NCBI GenBank assembly: GCA_030591625.1
Contig: JAUVAR010000007.1
Span: forward strand, 1 to 24,598
Direction of reading: 5' to 3'
DNA length: 24,598 nucleotides
Origin: Candidatus Zixiibacteriota bacterium
GTDB taxonomy: Bacteria; Zixibacteria; MSB-5A5; GN15; FEB-12
The notes under the pieces were generated by a model, which was not told the DNA's origin, did no database searches, and worked only from the letters and a program-made list of their open reading frames with translations. Position 1 is the stretch's first letter; each line of letters begins with the position of its first letter. A program made the translations under genes and the position numbers. Shown one piece after another: positions 16,440-23,448 of the stretch.

Positions 16440-16805
16440 AGCAATTTTCCGATCCGACGATGTCAAACAATGACAATGCCAGATTTCGTTCCTATCCTTA
16501 ACGTTCAAATTTCAGCTTCTGAGCCAGCATCAATTTGCTAATGCATTATGGCTGGTTGGTAATATTATGCAGGAGAGGCATGAATTGTCAATCGATTTTT
16601 AATGCAAAAAATAACCATAATCGTACGTTATAGCAGGACTATAGGTTAGTGGGGAATTAATTTTTAGAGGAACGTTGGACCGCCATGAATGTTATCAATA
16701 TTCAGAAAAGACTGGCCGATAAAGTTGGCTATGTGTATTATCAATTCAGCCGGAATGATTTCGGCATAAAGTAGTAATAGACTATTACAAACACGGGTAA
16801 GGTTC
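16440..16805. other. 366-base spacer between the zinc-ribbon gene and the transsulfuration operon
   Basis: The spacer should carry divergent promoters. I see short inverted repeats (CCAGC/GCTGG around 16523-16556; TATAG-CAGGA-CTATA at 16629-16643), a possible 29-codon reading frame at 16685-16774 and a hairpin at 16749-16765 (7 bp with one wobble). I cannot place a convincing -35/-10 pair or a known riboswitch. Confidence 0.5.
16685..16774 (+). CDS. Possible 29-residue small ORF or leader peptide
   Basis: ATG 16685 opens a 29-codon frame (begins MNVINIQKRLADK, ends NDFGIK) with AGAGGA about 13 bases upstream, a rather long spacing. A 7-bp hairpin (16749-16765) overlaps its end. It has no cysteine codons, so it is not a classic cysteine attenuator leader. 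It may not be translated at all. Confidence 0.2.
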   Translation: MNVINIQKRLADKVGYVYYQFSRNDFGIK

Positions 16806-17801
16806 ATGTCAGAAATAAAATTTAAATTCTACAATTCAATAACTGAGACGACCGGCAATACACCGCTCATCAAGTTGCAAAAAATGACCTCAAGCAGGAA
16901 TATTGGTGCAACAGTTTTGGTAAAGGCAGAGTTTCTCAATCCAACCGGATCGATCAAAGACCGGATGGCTGTCTATGTGCTGGACCGTGCAGCCGAACGA
17001 GGCGATCTAAAACCGGGCGGGACGATTGTTGAGGCAACGTCCGGCAACACTGGTGCGGCTGTTGCAATGTATGCATCGGCCAACGGGTATAAGTCGATCC
17101 TGACAATTCCCGACAAGATGTCAAAGGAAAAAGTTGATATGCTCAAAGCACTCGGCGCCGAGGTTCATGTTTGTAAAACAGCTGTGCCTGCGGAATCACC
17201 CGAGAGCTATTATGAAACCGGTAAGCGGTTGCATCGTGAAACTAAAGATTCTTATTGGGTGGGGCAATATTTCAATCTCGATAATATCGAAGCGCATTAC
17301 ATGCTAACCGGTCCGGAAATTTGGAAACAGACGAAAGGCCAGATAGATTGTCTGGTTGGAGGGATAGGTACCGGCGGGACAATGTCGGGTACTGCCAAAT
17401 ATCTTAAAGAACAGAATTCTGATGTTGAGGTTGTTGGAGTTGACCCTATCGGTTCAGTTTATTATCAGTTCCATAAAGATAAAACGATGGTAGAACCACA
17501 CACATATTTTGTGGAAGGCATTGGCGAAGATATGCTTTGTCCAACAATGGATTTTTCGGTTATAGACCGTGTTTATCAGGTCACTGACAAAGAGTCATTT
17601 GTGACAGGTCGCGAACTTGCTCGTACCGAAGGTATTTTTGGGGGAGGTTCCTCGGGAGCGGCTGTTCATGCAGCGCTGAAGCATGCAGCTACTCTTGACG
17701 ATAGTAAAATAGTAATAGTAATCCTGCCCGATAGCGGGATGAAGTATATCAGTAAGATGTACGACGATGAGTGGATGAAACAAAACGGAATGATGGAGTA
17801 A
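16806..17801 (+). CDS. Cystathionine beta-synthase-like PLP enzyme (cysteine synthase family)
   Basis: A 331-residue fold-type II PLP enzyme. Lys51 in NPTGSIKDR forms the Schiff base, SGNTG (79-83) binds the substrate carboxylate, and GGIGTGGT (185-192) holds the PLP phosphate. Residues FVEGIGEDMLCPTMDFSVID and the C-terminal PDSGMKYISKMYDDEWM look more like cystathionine beta-synthase than O-acetylserine sulfhydrylase, and there are no C-terminal CBS regulatory domains. It would condense homocysteine with serine (or an activated serine). The next gene, 6 bases downstream, is the partner gamma-lyase-type enzyme, so the pair should make cysteine from homocysteine. A cysteine synthase role cannot be excluded. 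Confidence 0.88.
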   Translation: MSEIKFKFYNSITETTGNTPLIKLQKMTSSRNIGATVLVKAEFLNPTGSIKDRMAVYVLDRAAERGDLKPGGTIVEATSGNTGAAVAMYASANGYKSILTIPDKMSKEKVDMLKALGAEVHVCKTAVPAESPESYYETGKRLHRETKDSYWVGQYFNLDNIEAHYMLTGPEIWKQTKGQIDCLVGGIGTGGTMSGTAKYLKEQNSDVEVVGVDPIGSVYYQFHKDKTMVEPHTYFVEGIGEDMLCPTMDFSVIDRVYQVTDKESFVTGRELARTEGIFGGGSSGAAVHAALKHAATLDDSKIVIVILPDSGMKYISKMYDDEWMKQNGMME

Positions 17802-17807
17802 TTAGCG

Positions 17808-18965
17808 ATGTCATCTGATGATTTTAAAAATAAAGCGTTTGAAACAAGAGCGGTTCATGCCGGTTCGGTAACCGAAGATAACACCGGAGCTGTTACAACT
17901 CCGATCTATCCAAGTTCAACTTACACAGTTGCATATCCAGGTGATGAATCAGGTTATGTTTATTCCCGCTCGGACAATCCGACCAGAGCAGCCCTTGAGC
18001 GTGCCCTTGCAACTATTGAATCGGCCGAGTGTGGTCTTGCATTTGCATCTGGTTTGGCCGCTACTGCGACTGTTATGAATCTTCTTGGCCCGGGTGATCA
18101 TGTGGTGGCGAACTCTGATCTATACGGTGGAATTCACAGGCAGTTTGAAAATGTTATTCGCAAACGTGGGATCGATTTTTCCTATGTTGACGGACGTGAT
18201 GCTCAAAATTTTGAGAAAGCGACAAACGATAACACAAAATTGTACTGGCTGGAGTCACCCTCCAATCCGTTGCTTCATCTAACAGACATTGAAGCGGTCA
18301 GTCGAATTGCAAAGAAACATGATATTCGCACAGTTGTCGATAATACATTTGCGACACCGTACCTTCAGCAGCCACTTGCGCTCGGTGCCGATATCTGTCT
18401 GCATTCTGCCTCAAAATATCTCGGCGGGCATTGCGATATTATTGGTGGTGCACTTATGACCAACGATAAAGCAACAGGCGAGGAACTAAAGTATCATCAG
18501 AATGCATCGGGCTGTATGCTGGGGCCATTTGAGTCTTGGCTGGTTCTGCGCGGGATTAAAACTTTGGCCGTGCGAATGGAAAAACATTCATCCAACGCCC
18601 TCGCAGTAGTCGAATATTTGAAGACAGAATCTATTGTCAGTCGAATTTTGTTCCCGGGCATTGATGGAGCCCCATTGCCGAACCGTATGAAAACAGCGGG
18701 TGGTATGGTTTCATTTGACATTGATGCTGATGCTGAAACAGTATCTAAATTTGCTCAATCGACTAAAGTGTTTATTTTGGCTGAGTCGCTTGGTGGGGTT
18801 GAATCACTTTTAAATCATCCGGCGCGGATGACCCATGCTTCGATACCCGAAGAGATAAGACTCAAGAACGGTATTACCGATGGTTTGGTTAGATTGTCGG
18901 TTGGTATTGAGTCGAGTAAAGATCAGATTGATGATCTCAAGGCAGCGTTTGCCGCAATCAAATAG
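17808..18965 (+). CDS. Cystathionine gamma-lyase/gamma-synthase family PLP enzyme
   Basis: A 385-residue Cys/Met-metabolism PLP enzyme, the usual family length. YSRSDNPTR (52-60) and the SxLYGGIHR region (103-111) bind PLP phosphate and stack on its ring, DNTFATPYLQ carries the Asp of the PLP pyridine, and Lys203 in HSASKYLGGH is the Schiff-base lysine. AESLGGVESLLNHPARMTHA near the C-terminus is standard. Pairing with the upstream CBS-like gene favours cystathionine gamma-lyase, the second step of reverse transsulfuration that yields cysteine. Gamma-synthase or beta-lyase activity cannot be ruled out from sequence. A strong terminator follows. Confidence 0.9.
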   Translation: MSSDDFKNKAFETRAVHAGSVTEDNTGAVTTPIYPSSTYTVAYPGDESGYVYSRSDNPTRAALERALATIESAECGLAFASGLAATATVMNLLGPGDHVVANSDLYGGIHRQFENVIRKRGIDFSYVDGRDAQNFEKATNDNTKLYWLESPSNPLLHLTDIEAVSRIAKKHDIRTVVDNTFATPYLQQPLALGADICLHSASKYLGGHCDIIGGALMTNDKATGEELKYHQNASGCMLGPFESWLVLRGIKTLAVRMEKHSSNALAVVEYLKTESIVSRILFPGIDGAPLPNRMKTAGGMVSFDIDADAETVSKFAQSTKVFILAESLGGVESLLNHPARMTHASIPEEIRLKNGITDGLVRLSVGIESSKDQIDDLKAAFAAIK

Positions 18966-18990
18966 AATCTGATCAAGAAAGATATTTATG

Positions 18991-19024
18991 AACCGATCTG
19001 GGTGTAAAAGCCCGGGTCGGTTTT
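18991..19024 (+). terminator. Terminator of the transsulfuration operon
   Basis: AACCGATCTGGG pairs with CCCGGGTCGGTT over 12 bp (two G-T pairs) around an 8-base loop, followed by TTTT. It fills the gap to the stop codon of the convergent bshB1. Confidence 0.9.
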
Positions 19025-19750
19025 CTAATGTTCGTCACACAGAGCGAGAGACATGATATCGCCTACAACCACCGGTTCGACGGCATGAAAGCCCTGACCG
19101 TACTTACAGCGCGCCTGCTGACCATACGAGCGAGCCATCGCGGTAAGAGATTCGATATAGTCTTTTGATTTTTCCGGATTCAAAAACTGTGAACGATGAG
19201 CCGATAGAGCTTCAATCCATTGATCAAAATGCGGTGTGATATCGACAACAAAGTTTGGTGCCACTCCGGGAGGAAGAAAATAGTGAAAGACTCTTTCGAC
19301 CAGATGAGGCTCACCTTCGACATCTGCTTTTTTCAGGGCTGCCAGGTTTGAGGCGTTAATTGTTATCACTCCCGATGCAACATGATCAGGATGTGACTGG
19401 CGACGACCATGACCGACATGGGGATATGGGGTCAGGATTATTTTTGGACGAGTAGCTCGGATGATGCGGGCAATCGCCTGTCGTTTGTCGTAGCTTTCTG
19501 AGAGTTTGGTATCACCCCAGTCGAAAGTTTCGATTATGTCGGCTCCAAGAATTTTCGCCGCATCTTTGATTTCCTGAGCGCGAATCTCGGGGGTGCCACC
19601 GGTGCCCATCTCACCCTGAGTCATAATGACAATGCCACATTTGTAGCCACGCTTGGCCAAGTCTATCAATACGCCACCGGTGCCAACTTCTATATCGTCG
19701 GGATGGGCTCCTATTGAAAGCAGATCATAAGTTTTTGTTTTGTTTGTCAT
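19025..19750 (-). CDS. bshB1: Bacillithiol biosynthesis deacetylase BshB1-type (PIG-L/LmbE family)
   Basis: A 241-residue zinc deacetylase of the LmbE/PIG-L family. The metal motif AHPDD (15-19) and HPDH (120-123) are intact. MTQGEMGTGGTPEIRAQE and the ending GFHAVEPVVVGDI match BshB1, which removes the acetyl group from N-acetylglucosaminyl-malate. BshC then adds cysteine to make bacillithiol. Placement next to the cysteine-making operon (convergent) is consistent. bshA and bshC are not in the window. An intrinsic terminator ends 11 bases before the start codon, so how this gene is transcribed is not obvious. Another LmbE-type sugar deacetylase is the main alternative. Confidence 0.87.
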   Translation of the reverse strand: MTNKTKTYDLLSIGAHPDDIEVGTGGVLIDLAKRGYKCGIVIMTQGEMGTGGTPEIRAQEIKDAAKILGADIIETFDWGDTKLSESYDKRQAIARIIRATRPKIILTPYPHVGHGRRQSHPDHVASGVITINASNLAALKKADVEGEPHLVERVFHYFLPPGVAPNFVVDITPHFDQWIEALSAHRSQFLNPEKSKDYIESLTAMARSYGQQARCKYGQGFHAVEPVVVGDIMSLALCDEH

Positions 19751-19761
19751 AATAGTTTTCC

Positions 19762-19798
19762 AAAAAAAAGACCCGGAGAAATTTAATCTCTCCGGGTC
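19762..19798 (-). terminator. Strong terminator directly upstream of bshB1
   Basis: Read on the minus strand, GACCCGGAGA pairs perfectly with TCTCCGGGTC around a 9-base loop, followed by eight T (A-run at 19762-19769). It ends the FadL/esterase-fold transcript 20 bases after that stop codon, leaving only 11 bases before the bshB1 start codon. Confidence 0.93.
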
Positions 19799-19817
19799 AT
19801 AAAGGTCAATCTAAAAT

Positions 19818-21338
19818 CTATTCTTTGTTGAAAACTCCTGAATGGAATTTCAGCATTTCACGAACAAGATCGTAAGTCGCTTCATTCAACGTGCCTGATG
19901 CACCCACACCTGAGTAATTAAAAATAGTCAGGGATGAGTCTGGCAGTTCGGTTTTCATGAAGTCGATGAACGATGTGGTCATTGTTCCATAACTCCAGTC
20001 GAAGTCAGGAGTAACACCTGCACCAGGATTGTTACCGATCCAAACCTTGGAACCATCTAAGGCATCGCCACCGTCGGCAAAGTACATTGAGTCGATATTG
20101 TTGGCCATCCAAAGAGACCAGATAGTAGATGAAAATAACCCGAGTGAATCAAATGGTAAATGGTAGGACCAGGTTTCAGATCCACGTGTTCCAATCAAGC
20201 CATCGATCATTGTGGAAGAGTCTGTAATTATCGTTCCAGGATCACCTTTGAAGTTAAGTACGGCACGAGCAGGATCTGAAACCGGTTTAGTATTATCCCA
20301 TACAAGATTGCTATCGGCTATATCATGCGGCGAGAAGGCAACTGAGCCACCAATAAACAGTTTTGAAATCGGCAATGTTACAAAAGCATCTCCGGTATCA
20401 AAGTCACGGTATGTGAAAGTGTCAATCGGGTCACCCCAATTGGTATCAGCATCCACAACAAAAGAATCGTAGGCATTAACTGTATCGAAGTTGATAGTCG
20501 TATCGAAAGTTGTATCGATACCGACAACCGATGTATCTATATTGGCAATTGATTCATTGACGTGCGAACTCGAAGTGTCAATAGTCATTTCAACAGTATC
20601 GATACCAAGTATCTCAAGGATAGTGTACATGCGAAGTGTTAACTGTTCTGCCAATGCAATGTCAAAGAGATTCATCAAGCCACCATTACCGGTGGAACCA
20701 TCAAAATCAAGCGGGCCATTGGCAACTGACACCGATGCAAATCGAGAACCATCGGCAGTTGTATTCTTAAGAGCGGCACGCATGGCACCATAGGCACCCA
20801 TACCGATACCGCCAATACCGAGAGCAGACTTCTGTTGAATAGTTGCTGGAATACGTTCCGGTAAATATTCATCTATCATATCAAGACTGATAATTGAATC
20901 AACCTCGCCGGCCAGCAGAGAGTTACCGTAGAACATACCACCAAAAGCAGCTGTATTGCTTGGACAATGAATAACCATTGGTTCGATTTCACCTGTCGAA
21001 ATCATCTCAGTAGCCATTTCAAAAAGACCGGCTCTGAAATAATAGAGCTTGTCACCACCTTGAGGTGGAAGCAGAATAAGGGTAGGTACTGGTTGGTAGT
21101 TACCGAATCCCGCGATAGCTTCTTTGGGAATATATGTAGCACCCAACCACATTTCAGTTATGTTACCAAGCTGTAAGGCTAAATGGATGTCATATATATG
21201 ATCACCCTGTGGGTTAAAACCTGTTTGACTATCGTAGTCTGAGGCACTCGGAAGACCGGAACCGCGGTCGCTGCAGCCAACTCCAAGAATCAGAGTTGCC
21301 AGTGCCAGAATGCAGAAAATCAGTTTATATTTTGGCAT
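19818..21338 (-). CDS. Lipoprotein with esterase-D-like alpha/beta-hydrolase fold lacking the catalytic serine
   Basis: A 506-residue lipoprotein: hydrophobic signal, then Cys22 in LGVGC. The region PVPTLILLPPQGGD, IDEYLPERIPAT and SALGIGGIGMGAYGAMRAAL follows the order of esterase-D/S-formylglutathione-hydrolase proteins. The nucleophile elbow, normally GxSMGGYGA, reads GIGMGAYGA here, so Gly179 (codon 20802-20804) replaces the serine. Residues about 246-314 are an insert rich in IDT/FDT repeats. It probably binds, rather than hydrolyses, its ligand at the cell surface. SD AGGAG precedes ATG 21338. It lies 16 bases after a FadL-like porin, probably as one operon. A one-base sequencing change (GGT from AGT) is the alternative. 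Confidence 0.75.
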   Translation of the reverse strand: MPKYKLIFCILALATLILGVGCSDRGSGLPSASDYDSQTGFNPQGDHIYDIHLALQLGNITEMWLGATYIPKEAIAGFGNYQPVPTLILLPPQGGDKLYYFRAGLFEMATEMISTGEIEPMVIHCPSNTAAFGGMFYGNSLLAGEVDSIISLDMIDEYLPERIPATIQQKSALGIGGIGMGAYGAMRAALKNTTADGSRFASVSVANGPLDFDGSTGNGGLMNLFDIALAEQLTLRMYTILEILGIDTVEMTIDTSSSHVNESIANIDTSVVGIDTTFDTTINFDTVNAYDSFVVDADTNWGDPIDTFTYRDFDTGDAFVTLPISKLFIGGSVAFSPHDIADSNLVWDNTKPVSDPARAVLNFKGDPGTIITDSSTMIDGLIGTRGSETWSYHLPFDSLGLFSSTIWSLWMANNIDSMYFADGGDALDGSKVWIGNNPGAGVTPDFDWSYGTMTTSFIDFMKTELPDSSLTIFNYSGVGASGTLNEATYDLVREMLKFHSGVFNKE

Positions 21339-21354
21339 TTCTTAGCTTCTCCTC

Positions 21355-22824
21355 TTAGAACCTGTAAGACAGCGAAAAGACTGTCTCGTATGCTGAAGCT
21401 TTATAATCCCCGGGTAAACTGCCTTCTTCTGAAGTTGACAGTTCCGAGGAGTTGGTATAACTCGTCACAACTCCTAAGTCCCAACGATTTGCATGGAACA
21501 GAAAACCACTGTTCAGACCAAGCTTATCGCCAGTATCCATGAATTGAGCTGTGAGAGCGCTAGTTTTACGTAATGGTGACTGGTCGTATGAAGTACCGGC
21601 CAGGAAGGTTGCATAGCTGGTCAGATCATAACTCAGACCAAATGCGAGTTTACCGGTATTTTCCCAATTGGCTGAGCTACCAGTATTTGCACCGAAGAAA
21701 TACATCATCGTATCAATCTTTTGATCAAGATTATCTTCCGATGTGGATATGATATTAGAATAAGTGAATTCCAGTCCTTCAAAGGATGACCATAGTGTGT
21801 ATTCGGCGTCCAATGCAACGGTCAGTTTGTCAGTTAGATCATAAGCGACACCAAGACCGATAGATCCCGGCAGTTTCAACTTAGTTTCCATATCGGCTGT
21901 GAGAGTAATGACATTGCCGGCAAAGAACATATTTTCGACAGAGTTCAATTCTTTTGGATCGACGAATTTATTGTAATTCTTCGGGAGATAAAACTCCAGA
22001 TTGGTATTACCTTTTATTGTAATTTCGGCGGGAAGTTTTCCACTAATGCCGATTGTCATTTTTTCAGTCGGCTTCCACATTAATCCTGCCGTTGCTCCAA
22101 AGCCATATCCTTTGCCATCATTAGATGCAAACTCAGGGATATGATCGTATGGGCGAATAGCTGCATCACCTTCAAGAGGTGTTTCTCTCAGAATCAGATC
22201 TTCATAAACCAGATCACCTCTTAAGAGCTGCAGGCCAATACCTAAAGAGAGTTTTTCAGGAATGAATTCTCTGGCGACAGTAAGCTGAAAAGCGACAACA
22301 TCAAGATCAATAGTGTGGTCTTGATTTGGCAGTGATTCAGCAAGCGAATCGTTGTAGGCTCTAAAATTGGCTACGTCTGGGTCAAAAAGTTTCCATTCCA
22401 TTGTTTGATCAAATAGCTGAAAGGCGGAAAGACCAAATACGGTCTCACCCCATATAGGCATCCGAATAGCCATACCGAAGGCAGGCTTATCAGAAATTAT
22501 ATGTTTGTTAAAAAGCGTAGCGCCATTAACGATGCCTGTGCCGTAGCTGTTTCCATAATCATCCCGAATGTAATAATCCGGTGTTAGTTCATTACGGTTG
22601 TGGGTCAACCCGACTGTAAAGCCGAGCTGGTTGTCGAGCATGTTAGCATACCCAGCGACATTGTAATAAGCGGCAGACCAATCAGAGGCGATAGCGCGAT
22701 ATGCACCACCCATGCCCTGAGCGTGAATACCGAGTCCGGTATTCGCAAAGCCACCGGCCAATGCAACTGAGGCCGACAATACAATTAAAATTACAACCGT
22801 AACGGTGAACCTGGCAATTCCCAT
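21355..22824 (-). CDS. FadL/OmpP1/TodX family outer-membrane porin for hydrophobic compounds
   Basis: A 489-residue outer-membrane protein. Signal peptide residues 1-23 end SVALA. Then comes the N-terminal hatch typical of FadL proteins, GGFANTGLGIHAQGMGGAYRA and SAAYYNVAG (usually YNPAG). The rest is a beta-barrel with alternating short strands and a C-terminal SYRF ending in Phe. FadL proteins let fatty acids or aromatic compounds cross the outer membrane. The frame is open further upstream to 22941, but ATG 22824 starts the signal peptide and has GGAG six bases before it, so the shorter start is chosen. The esterase-fold lipoprotein follows 16 bases later. Confidence 0.92.
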   Translation of the reverse strand: MGIARFTVTVVILIVLSASVALAGGFANTGLGIHAQGMGGAYRAIASDWSAAYYNVAGYANMLDNQLGFTVGLTHNRNELTPDYYIRDDYGNSYGTGIVNGATLFNKHIISDKPAFGMAIRMPIWGETVFGLSAFQLFDQTMEWKLFDPDVANFRAYNDSLAESLPNQDHTIDLDVVAFQLTVAREFIPEKLSLGIGLQLLRGDLVYEDLILRETPLEGDAAIRPYDHIPEFASNDGKGYGFGATAGLMWKPTEKMTIGISGKLPAEITIKGNTNLEFYLPKNYNKFVDPKELNSVENMFFAGNVITLTADMETKLKLPGSIGLGVAYDLTDKLTVALDAEYTLWSSFEGLEFTYSNIISTSEDNLDQKIDTMMYFFGANTGSSANWENTGKLAFGLSYDLTSYATFLAGTSYDQSPLRKTSALTAQFMDTGDKLGLNSGFLFHANRWDLGVVTSYTNSSELSTSEEGSLPGDYKASAYETVFSLSYRF

Positions 22825-22870
22825 TACTATCTCCGTAGCGACGTGTAAATATTTGTTTACTATTTCATAA

Positions 22871-22958
22871 ATGCTGATTTGGAATCTGCGGGAGTTAACA
22901 CCCTCCTCCTGCACTACAACCTTACTCTGTAATCCTATCAATTACATATAATCAGCAT
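22871..22958 (-). promoter_or_regulatory. Possible structured 5' leader of the FadL-like gene
   Basis: On the minus strand, ATGCTGAT (22958-22951) can pair perfectly with ATCAGCAT (22878-22871), enclosing about 72 bases that include a second hairpin, TGTAAT-TGATAGG-ATTACA. The fold lies between a promoter-like site and the ribosome binding site of the porin. It matches no riboswitch I know. Confidence 0.35.
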
Positions 22959-22978
22959 CTCCTAAAAAACTGGCCCGC

Positions 22979-23007
22979 AAGTTACCAAACCGACTCTACC
23001 GTGTCAA
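22979..23007 (-). promoter_or_regulatory. Possible sigma70-type promoter for the FadL-like gene
   Basis: On the minus strand a perfect TTGACA (23007-23002) is followed after 17 bases by TAACTT (22984-22979), a weak -10. The predicted start near 22972 would give a leader of about 150 bases containing the hairpins described above. Confidence 0.4.
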
Positions 23008-23368
23008 GCGGGAAACCGGCTTTTTTCGCCCCCCAACAGACACTAAGGTACTGCAAAGTCAGAAGTTAGATTACTCACATGAAGAGACGTTCGACCTCTC
23101 GGTTTGTTGAATTATTCTTTGCACAGAACTGGTTAGTAAACTTAAGAAAATTGAAATCGGTTGTCCGGTGGTATGTTAGGGGGACCTTCATACGAAGCAG
23201 TTTAAAAACCGATAAAACAACTCAGCTTGCGGGCATCTTTTTTGGAAAATTCTTCCCTAATAGTTAGAAAAGTTTAACCGCGTGAGAGTATTTTAGAGGC
23301 TTTTCAAAAGGGTAAGTAATCAAGCTAATAATATGTCAGACAAAGTCTTAAGTAAGTCACACAGCACT

Positions 23369-23384
23369 CGGCACACACCTTGCT
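23369..23384 (+). promoter_or_regulatory. Second sigma54 (-24/-12) promoter match, ahead of the exopolysaccharide gene
   Basis: CGGCAC-ACACC-TTGCT differs from TGGCAC-N5-TTGCW only at the first base and has the correct GG-to-GC spacing. The predicted start near 23395 leaves a leader of about 55 bases before ATG 23449. The leader includes a TGCGG/CCGCA hairpin at 23399-23419. Confidence 0.5.
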
Positions 23385-23448
23385 TAGGGAATAGGCTGTG
23401 CGGTCCGGAGAAAGCCGCATTGTTTAGCTTGACCATAGGAAGGTTCAA

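Larger units (their letters stand above)
22825..23448. other. 624-base intergenic region between FadL and the exopolysaccharide gene
   Basis: No convincing gene is visible; a 62-codon frame at 23079-23267 has no ribosome binding site and no recognisable motif. Contents: the probable structured leader and promoter of fadL on the minus strand (22871-23007), a hairpin plus T-run in the plus direction at 23006-23026, an inverted repeat ATCGGTT/AACCGAT at 23156-23213, and the sigma54-type promoter match and leader of the exopolysaccharide gene at 23369-23448. Confidence 0.6.

Noticed and set aside
16440..16508. N-terminal extension of the zinc-ribbon protein to a TTG at 16508
   Set aside because: The extension uses a rare start with no ribosome binding site, while ATG 16439 begins exactly at the zinc-binding motif.
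16671..16690. T-box-like ACCGCC near the transsulfuration operon
   Set aside because: It resembles the T-box core only with a base missing, and no specifier stem or terminator/antiterminator pair is visible.
22972..22988. Third -24/-12-like sequence (CTGGCCCGCAAGTTACC)
   Set aside because: The -12 element reads TTAC instead of TTGC, and a start there would run into the hairpin and T-run at 23006-23026 within about 30 bases.
23079..23267. 62-codon plus-strand frame upstream of the exopolysaccharide gene
   Set aside because: No ribosome binding site, no recognisable motif and a composition that looks like chance; it lies in a region better explained as regulatory.
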